Positions 51,978-63,073 of a stretch of 64,000 nucleotides of DNA are shown here, in pieces. The stretch spans positions 186,001 to 250,000 of the forward strand of contig JAPDOI010000150.1 in assembly GCA_029168955.1 (NCBI GenBank), given 5' to 3'. This stretch comes from Aplectana chamaeleonis. Taxonomy: Eukaryota > Nematoda > Chromadorea > Rhabditida > Cosmocercidae. The notes beneath the pieces were generated by a model that did no database searches, was not told the origin of the DNA, and was given only the letters and a program-made list of their open reading frames with translations. A program made the translations under genes and the position numbers. The first letter of the stretch is position 1, and each line of letters starts with the position of its first letter.

Positions 51978-53269
51978 CCAGGTTCTTCAATAAGTTTTGT
52001 CGTTCGATAAGAGATGGCGTTGCTACTAGCCCAAAATTTTCTTGTTTTCTTGGTACACTCTTCATATGAATGTATGTGAAGTTTCATTTCAATCTGTCAA
52101 TTCATTCTTTGTTTACAAGCCATTTAGTGTCGCCGTGTCACAGCAATGGAAAAAATTGCATATACTGCAGTGATAAAATCCTTATTTTTGGAAGCTGTAG
52201 CACCAAAAGAAATTCACGAACGAATATTAAAAGAGTATGATGATTGTTCACCTACAATTAGAACAGTAGAAAGATGGGTTGCTGAATTTAAACGTGGTCT
52301 CACAAGCCTTGAAGACGATCCACGTGAAGAACGTCCACAAAGCGCATCAACACCAGAAATCATAGCCAAAATACAGGATATGGTTTCTGAGGATCGTCGA
52401 TTGACTTAGAGAGATTTAGCGGGGGCTCTAGACATCTCATTAGGCAGTGTGAGCCTCATTTTAAGTGAAATTTTGGGTTTTAAAAAACTGTGTGATCAAT
52501 AGGTGCCGCGTTCAATAACAAATGAACAAAAACACATTCGAATGCGACTTTCTCAGCGACATTTGGAGCGTTTCAAAAAGGATACAGTGGATTTTGTGAG
52601 TCGATTCATCACTATGGAGGAGACTTGGGTCTATCACCATGATCCCGAATCAAAACAAGAGGCTAAAGAGTGGTGTGAACCTGGTTGTTCGGCTTCGAAA
52701 CGAGTTCGTGTTCGGAAATCGGCCAAGAAGGTTATCGCATCAGTTTTTCGGGATTCGAGAGGAATTTTGTGGGTGGATTACTTGCAAACTGGTGAATCAA
52801 ATAATTCCGAATATTATTGCAACCTTTTGGACCAGTTGAAGAAAAAAATTTATGAAAAAAGACCCCGTTTGCAGAAATAAAAATCGTTTTTCATCAGAAC
52901 AATGCACCATGTCCCAGGAGCATTTTGACAATGGCTAAAATCCATGAATTAAAGTTCGAATTGCCGGAGCATCCACCGTATTCACCGCATTTGACCCCCA
53001 GCGACTTTCATTTGTTTCCAGAACTCAAAAAATTTATACGTGGCAAGCGTTTTTCATCAAATGAAGAGGTCATAACGGCTGTTGAAGCGTATTTTGCAGA
53101 CCTATCGGATTCTCCCTTCAGGGATAATCCGGTTAATGGGAAACACAGATTGGAGGCCCTTTGGAGCAAGTTTATTAATGTTCAGGGAGATTATACTTAA
53201 TAATAAAGTGTTTTGAACCATAAAGTTGTGTTTTTCTTATTGAACGACAAAACTTATTGAACAACCTGG
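51978..53269 (+). mobile_element. mariner-family transposon (1292 bp)
   Basis: TA at 51976-51977 and 53270-53271. The ends are CCAGGTTCTTCAATAAGTTT and, inverted, CCAGGTTGTTCAATAAGTTT, with matching through TGTCGTTC(G/A)ATAAGA. It sits immediately next to the outer MITE end. It encodes a broken transposase on the plus strand. Confidence 0.92.
52146..53200 (+). pseudogene. mariner transposase (broken)
   Basis: Starts MEKIAYTAVIKSLFLEAVAP; HTH region TPEIIAKIQDMVSEDRRLT then TAG; RDLAGALDISLGSVSLIL; CDQ, then TAG where the family has Trp, VPRSIT (from WVPR-L); FITMEETWVYHHDPE (first catalytic Asp replaced by Glu); a frame break near 52880; VFHQNNAPC (second Asp replaced by Asn, HQDNAP in the family); and SPHLTPSDFHLFPELK (third Asp intact). 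It ends with VQGDYT and a stop. Total span of about 350 codons is normal for mariner. Two stops, a frameshift and two lost catalytic residues make it inactive. Confidence 0.92.
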
Positions 53270-53271
53270 TA

Positions 53272-54000
53272 TAACTGCCAAGTAACCAGTGAATTATGAA
53301 TTTAGGTGACCGTTCAGACCTCCAGGTCACTTACTCGTTTGATTTTGAAAACAGACGAAAACCCTGGGTCGCGGTGATGACTGGGTGGATAATACACCTA
53401 ACAACTTCAATCCGGCCTATACCGGGCTCTCCTACACTTAAGTTTGATGGAAGGAATACGAGACGACACATATAGTCAAGCTCTGGATGGGGAAAGCATC
53501 GACGCTGCTATCTCTGATAGATTTAACCGGAGATTCGCTGCGAAATGCCTGCTTGCCGCGTAATAGCCGAGAAATAATTCTCTCCAGGTAGGTGTACGGC
53601 GCATTCCAGAGCCATGATTATGATGCCAACACCTCCGTGGTTTCAATTACCCAATTTTGAGGTACTCGGACCTCGCTCAGCTTCTGGACGCTCCGCCCAA
53701 CTGCTGGCGGCCCCGGATGGTGGCCTGGCGAGCCGGCGACGGTTGCGTCTTGGTTACTTTTGGTTACTTCTCGCTATTTCTCGGTTACATCTCGGCTACT
53801 TCTTATACGTTTCGTGAAAAGCCAAGAAATAGCCCACCACGAGCCGCTGTGGAGCCTGGTGGGCTATTTCTCGGCCAAAACTCTCAGAGATGACAGCTTT
53901 ATCATAAAAACCCAACGGTTGTTTTCGAGAAAACACAATGATGAAAATGAAGAGACAACCCCTTCGCTACCAAGATTTTACCAGAGATAAGATACAACCC
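53272..54000. other. No gene; one hairpin
   Basis: CCAAGAAATAGCCCACCACG and CTGGTGGGCTATTTCTCGG (53821-53873) form a strong stem-loop. The TACTTTTGGTTACTTCTCG-type words at 53750-53800 are weakly repetitive. A missing first TRAPPC6 exon could lie anywhere from here on, but I could not identify it. Confidence 0.45.
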
Positions 54001-54003
54001 ATA

Positions 54004-54205
54004 TAGTGGAGTCCACCAAGAGTGTCTCAATTAGTTATCAATGAGTAGCGGTCGATTGGAGATCAATGAGCATGAAACTCGTTGCAGCACAACCGCTCTC
54101 GCTCAATCGGTATCGAGCGTGCTGGTATGGGATTCATGCACATTGATCCCCAGCCGACCGCTTCTTATTGATAAGTAAATGAGACACTCTTGGTGGACTC
54201 CACTA
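54004..54205. mobile_element. 202-bp Tc1/mariner-like MITE with TA duplication
   Basis: Flanked by TA at 54002-54003 and 54206-54207. The ends are TAGTGGAGTCCACCAAGAGT (then GTCTCA) and their exact mirror. Arms extend further through ATCAATGAG/AGCGGTCG-type words. No coding capacity. Confidence 0.8.
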
Positions 54206-54207
54206 TA

Positions 54208-55756
54208 GATCAATTTTCCGAAACAGGTGTTATCGATCAGTTATATAGTTTGTTTCCACTGATACGACTACAGCTGCGAGAGCAATTAAAAAAACTTAAG
54301 TGCGAGAATGAAAACGATAACTCACCGATATATCACATCTGATCCGGTAAAAATTGTGGATATAGCAAGGGCTACAGTATACTGATAAAAGTAAGCAACC
54401 ACACCACCGCCTTTTTCCGTAGCCGTGGACTATCTCCGACAATCGTTGGCGATTACCATCAGACAAAACATTGGTGATTACCCTCAGACGAATCGCCGAC
54501 GAACAAGTAAGCGATTCGGGCAAAATGTGGACTAAACAATCACCAAATGTGTGATGTTTTAGCCTCAGCTGGTGAAAGTTGAGGGGCGATTTGCGCCACA
54601 ACACTCATCAAGTGTCGTCTTTAACGAAAATCGCCCTCCTTCAATATAGAATCTCCCTATTCCTTCGCCTACTGGTGAACTTCTAGCCATTTCCTTTGCC
54701 CGAGCTGGTTTAAAATGAAGGCGGTTCTCGCCAAAAAGGGAGCCTGGCCCTCCACTGGCGACGATCGCCCCCCTCTTTCCGCCCTGGATTTTCACCTATT
54801 GGGTGATTTAGAGCCATTTACGATTGCAATTATGGAACTCAGGTTCCATAATGGAGAAGATTATAAACTGCCATCGGCACAAAATTCTCTCGGTAAACAA
54901 AATTGATGATACCCAATTGATAAAGGGTACTCTATAAAAGGAATGGAAAGCAGTGTGTTTTCATTCACACACCGTCATTCTCCAGAGCTAAGCGGTTGAA
55001 ACTGTTGTCAGACTAGAATGTAGAAAAACAGCCACCGATGATGAAGACATCACGATATCGAACCCTTATAATGGAAAACTTTGGAGAGAAAATGCACTAC
55101 TCTTCGGTGAGAATTTCGTGCCGGTGGCAAATTATAAACTTGTCCATAATTGCCCAAAAAATCACACATGTTGGCTAATACATTTTTATTACACGTATTA
55201 TATCCAACAACGAACGTAACAAACGTACCGGTGAAATGCCAGTGTTCGCTAATTGCGCAATTACAAGGGGCGCTTGAGCGTGTCATAAGCGATACTGTGG
55301 CCGTATTCATCAAACTGCGGGCGCTGGAAGGGGGAGTAACCAGCCCGCGCCCGGCGTTTGGCAACCAATATTATGCCTCCTGGCCGGAGCTTCAATAGTG
55401 GCGGCTCCTATTCGTCACCTGTGACTCTGAGAGTTTTTGAAAACGCGAAATGCCGGACGGCACCGATTGCCAACACAGGCGTCAAATGCAGTGTTTGGTG
55501 GTGTGACTGCACAACACACTGCAGATGTTACGCCTAAGTTATTTATTCCACCACAAATCATGGGAGAACCACGAATTCATAGCGGAAACGCTATTTGTGA
55601 GGTAGATGTGCATTTGATACGCTACTAAAGGAAGATGTGAGAGAATGACCAACATAAGGACTAAGAGAGAATTCTAACATATATGAACCGTGAAAAAGGA
55701 AGTAGCAGAAACTAGTAATGAATGGCTTATGCCTTGTAACAGTTTCTGTAGTTTTG
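54208..55756. other. No gene named; an imperfect inverted repeat at ~54826-55155
   Basis: GCAATTATGGA, GATTATAAACTGCC and GGCACAAAATTCTC near 54826-54891 mirror GAGAATTTCGTGCC, GGCAAATTATAAAC and TCCATAATTGC near 55110-55155. Frames at 55150-55398 and 55437-55628 have no recognised motif, and their phases do not connect. Confidence 0.4.
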
Positions 55757-58700
55757 GCTTGAAGAATAGGCCGTCACCCAGGGATCTCCTCCGTTGAAGC
55801 AAATAGAGTAGAACGGATTTCTACCCCCGGAATACCCGATATACGACAGATTTTGCCTCCACGCAGGATTTCCTCCTAAGCGACGAGCAGCCGCAGGCTG
55901 CACCGTCCTAATAGGGTTCAAACTGATTTCCACCCCGAAGTACCCGATACACGACAGATCTAGTCCCACGCAGCGTCCTAATAGGGTTCAAACTGATTTC
56001 CACCCCGAAATAATTCGATACACGACAGATTTAGTCCCACGCAAGGATTTCTCCTAAGCGACGGTGCATCCGCAGGCTGCACCGTCCTAATAGGGTTCAA
56101 ACTGATTTCCACCCCGAAGTACCCGATACACGACAGATTTAGTCCCACGCAGCGTCCTAATAGGGTTCAAACTGATTTCCACCCCGAAATACCCGATACA
56201 CGACAGATTTAGCCTCTACGCAGGGGATTTCCTCCTAAGCGACGGCGTGCAGCCGCAGGCTGCACCGTCCTAATAGGGTTCAAACTGATTTCCACCCCGA
56301 AGTACCCGATACACGACAGATTTTGCCTCCACGCAGGGGATTTCCTTGAAGCGACGGTGCAGCCGCAGGCTGCACCGTCCCATGGGGTTCAAACCGATTT
56401 CCACCCCGAAATACCCGATGCACGACAGATTTAGCCTCCACGCAGGATTTCCTCCTAGCGACGAGTGCAGCCGCAGGCTGCACCGTCCTAATAGGGTTCA
56501 AACTGATTTCCACCCCGAAGTACCCGGGATACACGACAGATTTTGCCTCCACGCAGGGGATTTCCTCCTAAGCGACGGTGCAGCCGCAGGCTGCACCGTC
56601 CTAATGGGGTTCAAACCGATTTCCACCCCGAAATACCCGATGCACGACAGATTTAGCCTCCACGCAGGGGATTTCCTCCTAAGCGACGGTGCAGCCGCAG
56701 GCTGCACCGTCCCAATAGGGTTCAAACTGATTTCCACCCCCAAAGTACCCGATACACGACAGATTTAGTCCCACGCAGGGGATTTCCTAGCGACGGCAGC
56801 CGCAGGCTGCACCGTCCCAATAGGGTTCAAACTGATTTCACCCCGAAGTACCCGATACACGACAGATTTTGCCTCCACGCAGGATTTCCAGCGACGGTGC
56901 AGCCGCAGGCTGCACCGTCCTAATGGGGTTCAAACTGATTTCCACCCCGAAATACCCGATACACGACAGATTTAGCCTCTACGCAGGGGATTTCCTCCTA
57001 AGCGACGCAGCAGCCGCAGGCTGCACCGTCCTAATAGGTTCAAACCGATTTCCACCCCGAAATACCCGATACACGACAGATTTTGCCTCCACGCAGGGGA
57101 TTTCCTCCTGAGCGACGGTGCAGCCGCAGGCTGCACCATCCTAATGGGGTTCAAACTGATTTCCACCCCGAAATACCCGATGCACGACAGATTTAGCCTC
57201 CACGCAGGGGATTTCTCCTAAGCGACGGTGCAGCCGCAGGCTGCACCGTCCCAATAGGGTTCAAACCGATTTCCACCCCCGAAGTACCTGATACACGACA
57301 GATTTTGCCTCCACGCAGGGGATTTCTCCTGAGCGATTGCAGCCGCAGGCTGCACTGTCCTAATGGGGTTCAAACTGATTTCCACCCCGAAATACCCCCT
57401 ATGCACGACAGATTTAGCCTCCACGCAGGGGATTTCTCCTAAGCGACGGCAGCCGCAGGCTGCACCGTCCTAATAGGGTTCAAACTGATTTCCACCCCAA
57501 AGTACCCGATACACGACAGATTTAGTCCCACGCAGGGGATTTCTCCTGTTTATGACGAGCAGCCGCAGGCTGCACCGTCCTAATAGGGTTCAAACTGATT
57601 TCCACCCCGAAATACCCGATACACGACAGATTTAGTCCCACGCAGGGGATTTCCTCCTAGCGACGCAGCAGCCGCAGGCTGCACCGTCCTAATAGGGTTC
57701 AAACTGATTTCCACCCCGAAGTACCCGATACACGACAGATTTAGTCCCACGCAGGGGATTTCCTCCTAGCGACGAGTGCAGCCGCAGGCTGCACCGTCCT
57801 AATAGGGTTCAAACTGATTTCCACCCCGAAGTACCCGATACACGACAGATTTAGTCCCACGCAGCGTCCTAATAGTTCAAACTGATTTCCACCCCGAAAT
57901 ACCCGATACACGACAGATTCAGTCCCACGCAAGGGATTTCTCCTAGCGACGATGCATCCGCAGGCTGCACCGTCCTAATAGGGTTCAAACTGATTTCCAC
58001 CCCGAAGTACCCGATACACGACAGATTTAGTCCCACGCAGCGTCCTAATAGGGTTCAAACTGATTTCCACCCCGAAATACCCGATACACGACAGATTTAG
58101 TCCCACGCAGGGGATTTCTCCTAGCGACGGCAGCCGCAGGCTGCACCGTCCTAATAGGGTTCAAACTGATTTCCACCCCGAAGTACCCGATACACGACAG
58201 ATTTTGCCTCCACGCAGGGGATTTCCTCCTAGCGACGGTGCAGCCGCAGGCTGCACCGTCCTAATGGGGTTCAAACTGATTTCCACCCCCGAAATACCCG
58301 ATGCACGACAGATTTAGCCTCCACGCAGGGGATTTCCTTCCTAGCGACGGCAGCCGCAGGCTGCACCGTCCTAATGGGGTTCAAACCGATTTCCACCCCG
58401 AAATACCCGATGCACGACAGATTTAGCCTCCACGCAGGGGATTTCTCCTAAGCGACGGTGCAGCCGCAGGCTGCACCGTCTTAATAGGGTTCAAACTGAT
58501 TTCCACCCCGAAGTACCCGATACACGACAGATTTTGCTCCACGCAGGGGATTTCCTCCTTAGCGATTTGCAGCCGCAGGCTGCACCGTCCTAATGGGGTT
58601 CAAACTGATTTCCACCCCGAAATACCCGATGCACGACAGATTTAGCCTCCACGCAGGGGATTTCCTCCTAAGCGACGGTGCAGCCGCAGGCTGCACCGTC

Positions 58701-58956
58701 CTAATAGGGTTCAAACTAATTTCCACCCCCGAAGTACCCGATACACGACAGATTTAGTCCCACGCAGGATTTCCTCCTAAGCGACAGCAGCCGCAGGCTG
58801 CACCGTCCCAATAGGGTTCAAACTAATTTCCACCCCGAAGTACCCGATACACGACAGATTTAGTCCCACGCAGGGGATTTCTCCCTAGCGACGTGCAGCC
58901 GCAGGCTGCACCGTCCTAATAGGGTTCAAACTGATTTCCACCCCCGAAGTACCCGA
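55757..58956. repeat. ~107-110-bp minisatellite with hairpin, ~30 units
   Basis: The unit contains TACCCGATACACGACAGATT, TAGTCCCACGCAGGGGATTT, the hairpin CGGTGCAGCCGCAGGCTGCACCG (10-bp stem, 5-base loop; written here as CGGTGCAGC, CGCAG, GCTGCACCG), and AGGGTTCAAACTGATTTCCA. Some units lack exactly the hairpin half (…CCCACGCAG joined to CGTCCTAATAGG). Two sub-variants alternate (TTTAGTCCCACG and TTTTGCCTCCACG; GAAGTACC and GAAATACC). Frames reading VQPAAAPSLRRKSPAWRQNL are repeat artefacts. Confidence 0.95.
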
Positions 58957-61095
58957 TGAAGAGTGCAGAAGGAATTTTCGACAACGCGTTTCTATTCACA
59001 TCGGAGTTACGGACTAAGAAGAAACTTTCCGACGCGGATTCTTTTGTCAAGTGCATCCAGGACGCTTCGAAAGAGGCTTTCTCGGTAGCACAGCCTAAGA
59101 AGAAGTTTGCCTACGTCTCAGAGGAAACGACGTCTACTTACAACAAGGTATGTGCACTCCGAACTGCAGGGGAGCGTCTGAGGAGGAAGTTGCGTCGACA
59201 GCTTCAAAGTTACTGCGAACGAGAGTGGATGTGTAGAGCTAAGGATTTCGAGAAGGCTTGGGAGAAGAAGAATCCGAAGAAAGCCTACACGTTGCTGCGA
59301 CAGTATAGCGGGAAGATGAAGAGATGTTCTCCTGTCTTGAACACTACCAATGGAGTTGCAGTTGGTGATGCGACGCTGCCAATATGGAAGGATTACTTCA
59401 GTTCACTACTGAATCGTCCAGCGCCATCAGTACCTGAGCTCCCGCATTTTCAGAGAGCACATTACGATGTCAGTTAGGAACCGCCGACTGAGTCTGAAGT
59501 TTTGGATTGTGTCCGGAAAATGAAGAATGGAAAGGCAGGTGGAGATGACAACATCACTGCTGAAATGCTGAAAGCTCTTCCTCCGTCTGGGATTCGTGAA
59601 ATGACCACCACCATCCGTGCCATATGGATGAGCGAAAGGATACCCGATTCGTGGAGACATGCGATCATCGTACCTCTTCACAAGAAGCTATCCGTCACGG
59701 ATCCTAAGAACTACAGAGGAATCTCTCTACTTCGTGTCATGTACAAGGTTTTAGAACGTATCATTCTCGAGCGACTTATCAAACATCGTGAAGGAACGAC
59801 CAGAGATGAGCAAGCCGGTTTTCGACTCCGGGAAGATCGACCATCGACCAAGTGTTCGTCGAGAAGAGTAATTGAATCGTGGCAGCGGTTTTCGAAGCCA
59901 TTACAGCTTGCTTTTTTGACTTTGAAGCCGCGTTCGACTCTCCTCATCGTGATCGATTGCTCAATGCTCTGCGAGCAGATGGAGTCCCGGAAAAGTATGT
60001 TCGGTTAATCGAGGACATGAACAAAGGAACAACAGCAGCAGTTCGTACACCTGTCGGATTTACGTCAGCTTTCGAGGTGAAAACAGGAGTAAGGCAAGGA
60101 GCCGTTGCAGGACCTTTTCTTTCAACTTCGCCGTTGATGACATCATGCGTAGAGTTGCAGGACAGTTTCCTGCGGATGTGATCCTAACACCATCAGGACG
60201 CTCCTTGTCGACCTGGAGTACGCCGACGACATTGTGTTATTCGCTGAAAACAACGCAAAACTGCAAAGGATTGTGAACCTGTTTCGAAGTATGCCGCAGC
60301 CTATGGACTTCGTCTTCGTCCCGACAAATGCAAGCAGATGTGGGTCTCTCAGAGGCCTTCAACTGAGTTTGTGTGGACGGACAACGTATCGAACTGGTGG
60401 ACGATTTCGTTATTTGGGCTGTTTGCTGAAGAACGATGGTAGTTATGCAGCGGATATTCGACAACGATGTGCGAAAGCTACGTCTGCATTTAATTCTCTA
60501 ACCAAGTGTTTGTGGTCCACCACCATCGCGAAGGAAGTCAAGTTGCGCGTCTACCTATCCGCTATTCGCCCTATCATGATGTACGGATCGGAGACGTGGG
60601 CAGCACCGGAAGACGCAGATGGAAAGGTTGATTTCACGGAGAGGAAGCTTTTAAGCGTTTGCTTGATATTTCTGGCCGCGTGTATGCCATAACGGAAACC
60701 TTTACGAGGAAATCGATGCAGTACATCAACGCTTGACACGAGGGAGGTGCCAGCATCTCCCAACGCCATCTCAAGCAGCAATGGAAAACCGACTTCGAGT
60801 GCTCGGGCATATACTGAGAAGAACGCCGGATCGTCTCGTACAACACGTTTTAAGAGTGCTTCCAAATCCTGTCTGGAAACGGCCACCTGGGAGTAGGCGA
60901 AAGTTCTGGACGGCTGTGGTTAAAGAGGATTTGAAGTCATTCGGCATCGAAAGACAGTTCAGGCGCAATGTTTCGTTTCGCAGGAAATGGAATAGTGACA
61001 GCTGGATGGAATGTGTTCAAATTGAGGCTGGAGACCGTGAAAAATGGACACGGCTGACTACTAGGACGGCACACCTCGACGAAGATGCGGAATGA
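58956..61095 (+). pseudogene. LINE copy C reverse transcriptase region
   Basis: Frames in order: MKSAEGIFDNAFLFTSELRT (linker) ending in a TAG near 59476 where copy B has GAG; KMKNGKAGGDDNITAEMLKA, SERIPDSWRHAIIVPLHKKL, TDPKNYRGISLLRVMYKVLE, EGTTRDEQAGF; a shift; DFEAAFDSPHRDRLLNALRA, EVKTGVRQGAVAGPF; a shift; EYADDIVLF (60220-60246 region); YLGCLLKNDGSYAADIRQRC, MMYGSETWA; a shift; and the tail RVLGHILRRTPDRLVQHVLR with RRKFWTAVVKEDLKSFGIER. Together these document the same protein as copy B. Inactive. Confidence 0.88.
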
Positions 61096-61141
61096 CCGCG
61101 TCAGGCGAAAGCCAACCGATTAAGTCAAGTAAGTCAAGTCA
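58956..61141 (+). mobile_element. RTE-like LINE copy C, 5'-truncated
   Basis: Corresponds to copy B from about 38167 down to 35968. The 5' junction falls at GAT shared between the satellite unit (CCCGATACA) and the LINE (GATGAAGAGTGCAG). The 3' end carries the AAGTCAAGT iterations at 61122-61138. The endonuclease is absent. Stops and frameshifts are present. Confidence 0.9.
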
Positions 61142-61660
61142 CTCTTGGCTAGAGCATCGATTGAGCTAGAGTCCAGTCGACGCTACGTGGAAAATCTCAA
61201 TTTTGCAAACTCTGTAGAACTTACACCTTCTCCACGATCAAAATGTTATCCTCATATGCAACAAGGTTACATGTGCCGTTCAGAGCCTCATGCAGGAATC
61301 TGGCCTCATACCTTAATACCTTTGAGTTGTTAGAAGTTCGCGGTTGAGTGAACACCCACCATCAATCTCTCACGAGTCAAATACGCCTACGTTGCTGATC
61401 ACCGCGTAAGCTAGAGAAAATGAACTTGACTGATAAGGCTAAAAGGTGTGGTGTGGGGGGCCATGAGGCCGTTACAGCGGCATTTCGGAATGCGGAGGAA
61501 GGGGGGTATACGACTATCTCAGACTGTTGCATGCTAAACTTTCACGGAGAAACTTAACACTGGCGCAAGGCTTTCAGAACGTTTATCACACTTAGGAATG
61601 TCCGACTTAGGTCGCCGGAAGCGCTAGAAGCGAAGCTCTCAGGACTAGAGTGAGGACTTT
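61142..61660. other. No recognisable gene
   Basis: A 62-codon plus frame (61145-61333) shows no motif. Nothing else seen. Confidence 0.4.
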
Positions 61661-61667
61661 TAAAAAG

Positions 61668-62885
61668 AGGCCGAACGAACGAATTTCGAATAAATTCGTT
61701 CATTTTCCATTCCGAACGAACGAATTTCGAATAAATTCGTTCATTTTTTACTCCGAACGAACGAATGTCGAATAAATTCGTCATTCATTTCCATTCCGAA
61801 CGAACGAATTTCGAATAAATTCGTTCATTTTTCATTTCGAACGAAAGAAATTCGAATAAATTCGTTCATTTTTCATTCCGAACGAACGAATTTCGAATAA
61901 ATTCGTTCATTTTTTATTCAAAACGAACGAATTTCGAATAAATTCGTTCATTTTTTATTCCGAACCAACGAATTTCGAATAAATTCGTTCATTTTTTATT
62001 CCGAACGAACGAATTCCGAATAAATTCGTTCATTTTTTATTTCCAACGAACGAATTTCGAATGAATTCGTTCATTTTATTCCAAACGAACGAATTTCGAA
62101 TAAATCTGTTCATTTTATTCCGAACCAACGAATTTCGAATAAATTCGTTCATTTTATTCCGAACGAACGAATTCCGAATAAATTCGTTCATTTTTCATTT
62201 CGAACGAACGAATTTCGAATAAATTCATTCATTTCTTATTTCCGAACGAACGAATTTCGAATAAATTCGTTCGTTTTTTATTTCGAACCAACGAATTTCG
62301 ATTTAATTCATTCATTTATTATTCCAAACGAACGAATTTCGAATAAATTCGTTCATTTTTTATTCCGAACCAACGAATTTCGAATAAATTCGTTCATTTT
62401 TGATTTCGAACGAACGAATTTCGAATAAATTCGTTCATTTTTCATTCCGAACGAACGAATTTCGAATAAATTCGTTCATTTTTTATTCCAAACGAACGAA
62501 TTCCGAATAAATTCGTTCATTTTTTATTCCGAACCAACGAATTTCGAATAAATTCGGTCATTTTTTCTTCCAAACGAACGAATTCCGAATAAATTCGTTA
62601 ATTTTTTATTCCGAACGAACGAATTCCGAATAAATTCGTTCATTTTTTATTTCGAACGAACGAATTTCGAATGAATTCGTTCATTTTTCATTTCGAACGA
62701 ACGAATTTCGAATAAATTCATTCATTTCTTATTTCGAACGAACGAATTTCGAATAAATTCGTTCATTTTTTATTTCGAACGAACGAGTTTCGAGTGAATT
62801 CGTTCATTTTTCATTCCGAACGAACGAATTTCGAATGAATTCGTTCAGTTTTTATTTCGAACGAACGAATATTCGAATAATTTAA
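61668..62885. repeat. ~41-bp palindromic satellite, ~30 units
   Basis: Each unit is GAACGAACGAATTTCGAATA and AATTCGTTCATTTTTTATTCC with small variants; the central GAACGAATTTCGAATAAATTCGTTC region is nearly self-complementary (given as GAACGAATTT and AAATTCGTTC arms). Both strands therefore read alike, and each unit can form a short hairpin. Confidence 0.95.
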
Positions 62886-62966
62886 GCATCCACAGCAATA
62901 TCGCGCAACTACGAAGTGAGCGGCAATAACAAGTTGAATTCTTCTTCTAAAGCTTTATTTCCACCT

Positions 62967-63055
62967 ACCAGGTTGTCCAATAATTCTTGTCCGAAAATTT
63001 CACCACTTTTAATTTTTTTCAACTTTATTGAAAAACAAGTCTAATCAACAATATA
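62967..63055. mobile_element. Possible solo mariner-like end
   Basis: TACCAGGTTGTCCAATAATT then CTTGTCCGAAAATTTCACC resembles a mariner terminal repeat (compare CCAGGTTGTTCAATAAGTTT at 53250-53269) and starts next to a TA. No transposase or partner end is seen before the next repeat. Confidence 0.35.
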
Positions 63056-63073
63056 ATCATCACATGTATCCAC

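Noticed and set aside
55150..55628. Two plus-strand frames that looked like possible exons
   Set aside because: No recognised motif, phases do not join, and the region includes an inverted repeat; left as unassigned sequence.
56280..57932. Frames with VQPAAAPSLRRKSPAW repeats
   Set aside because: By-products of the ~107-bp hairpin minisatellite.
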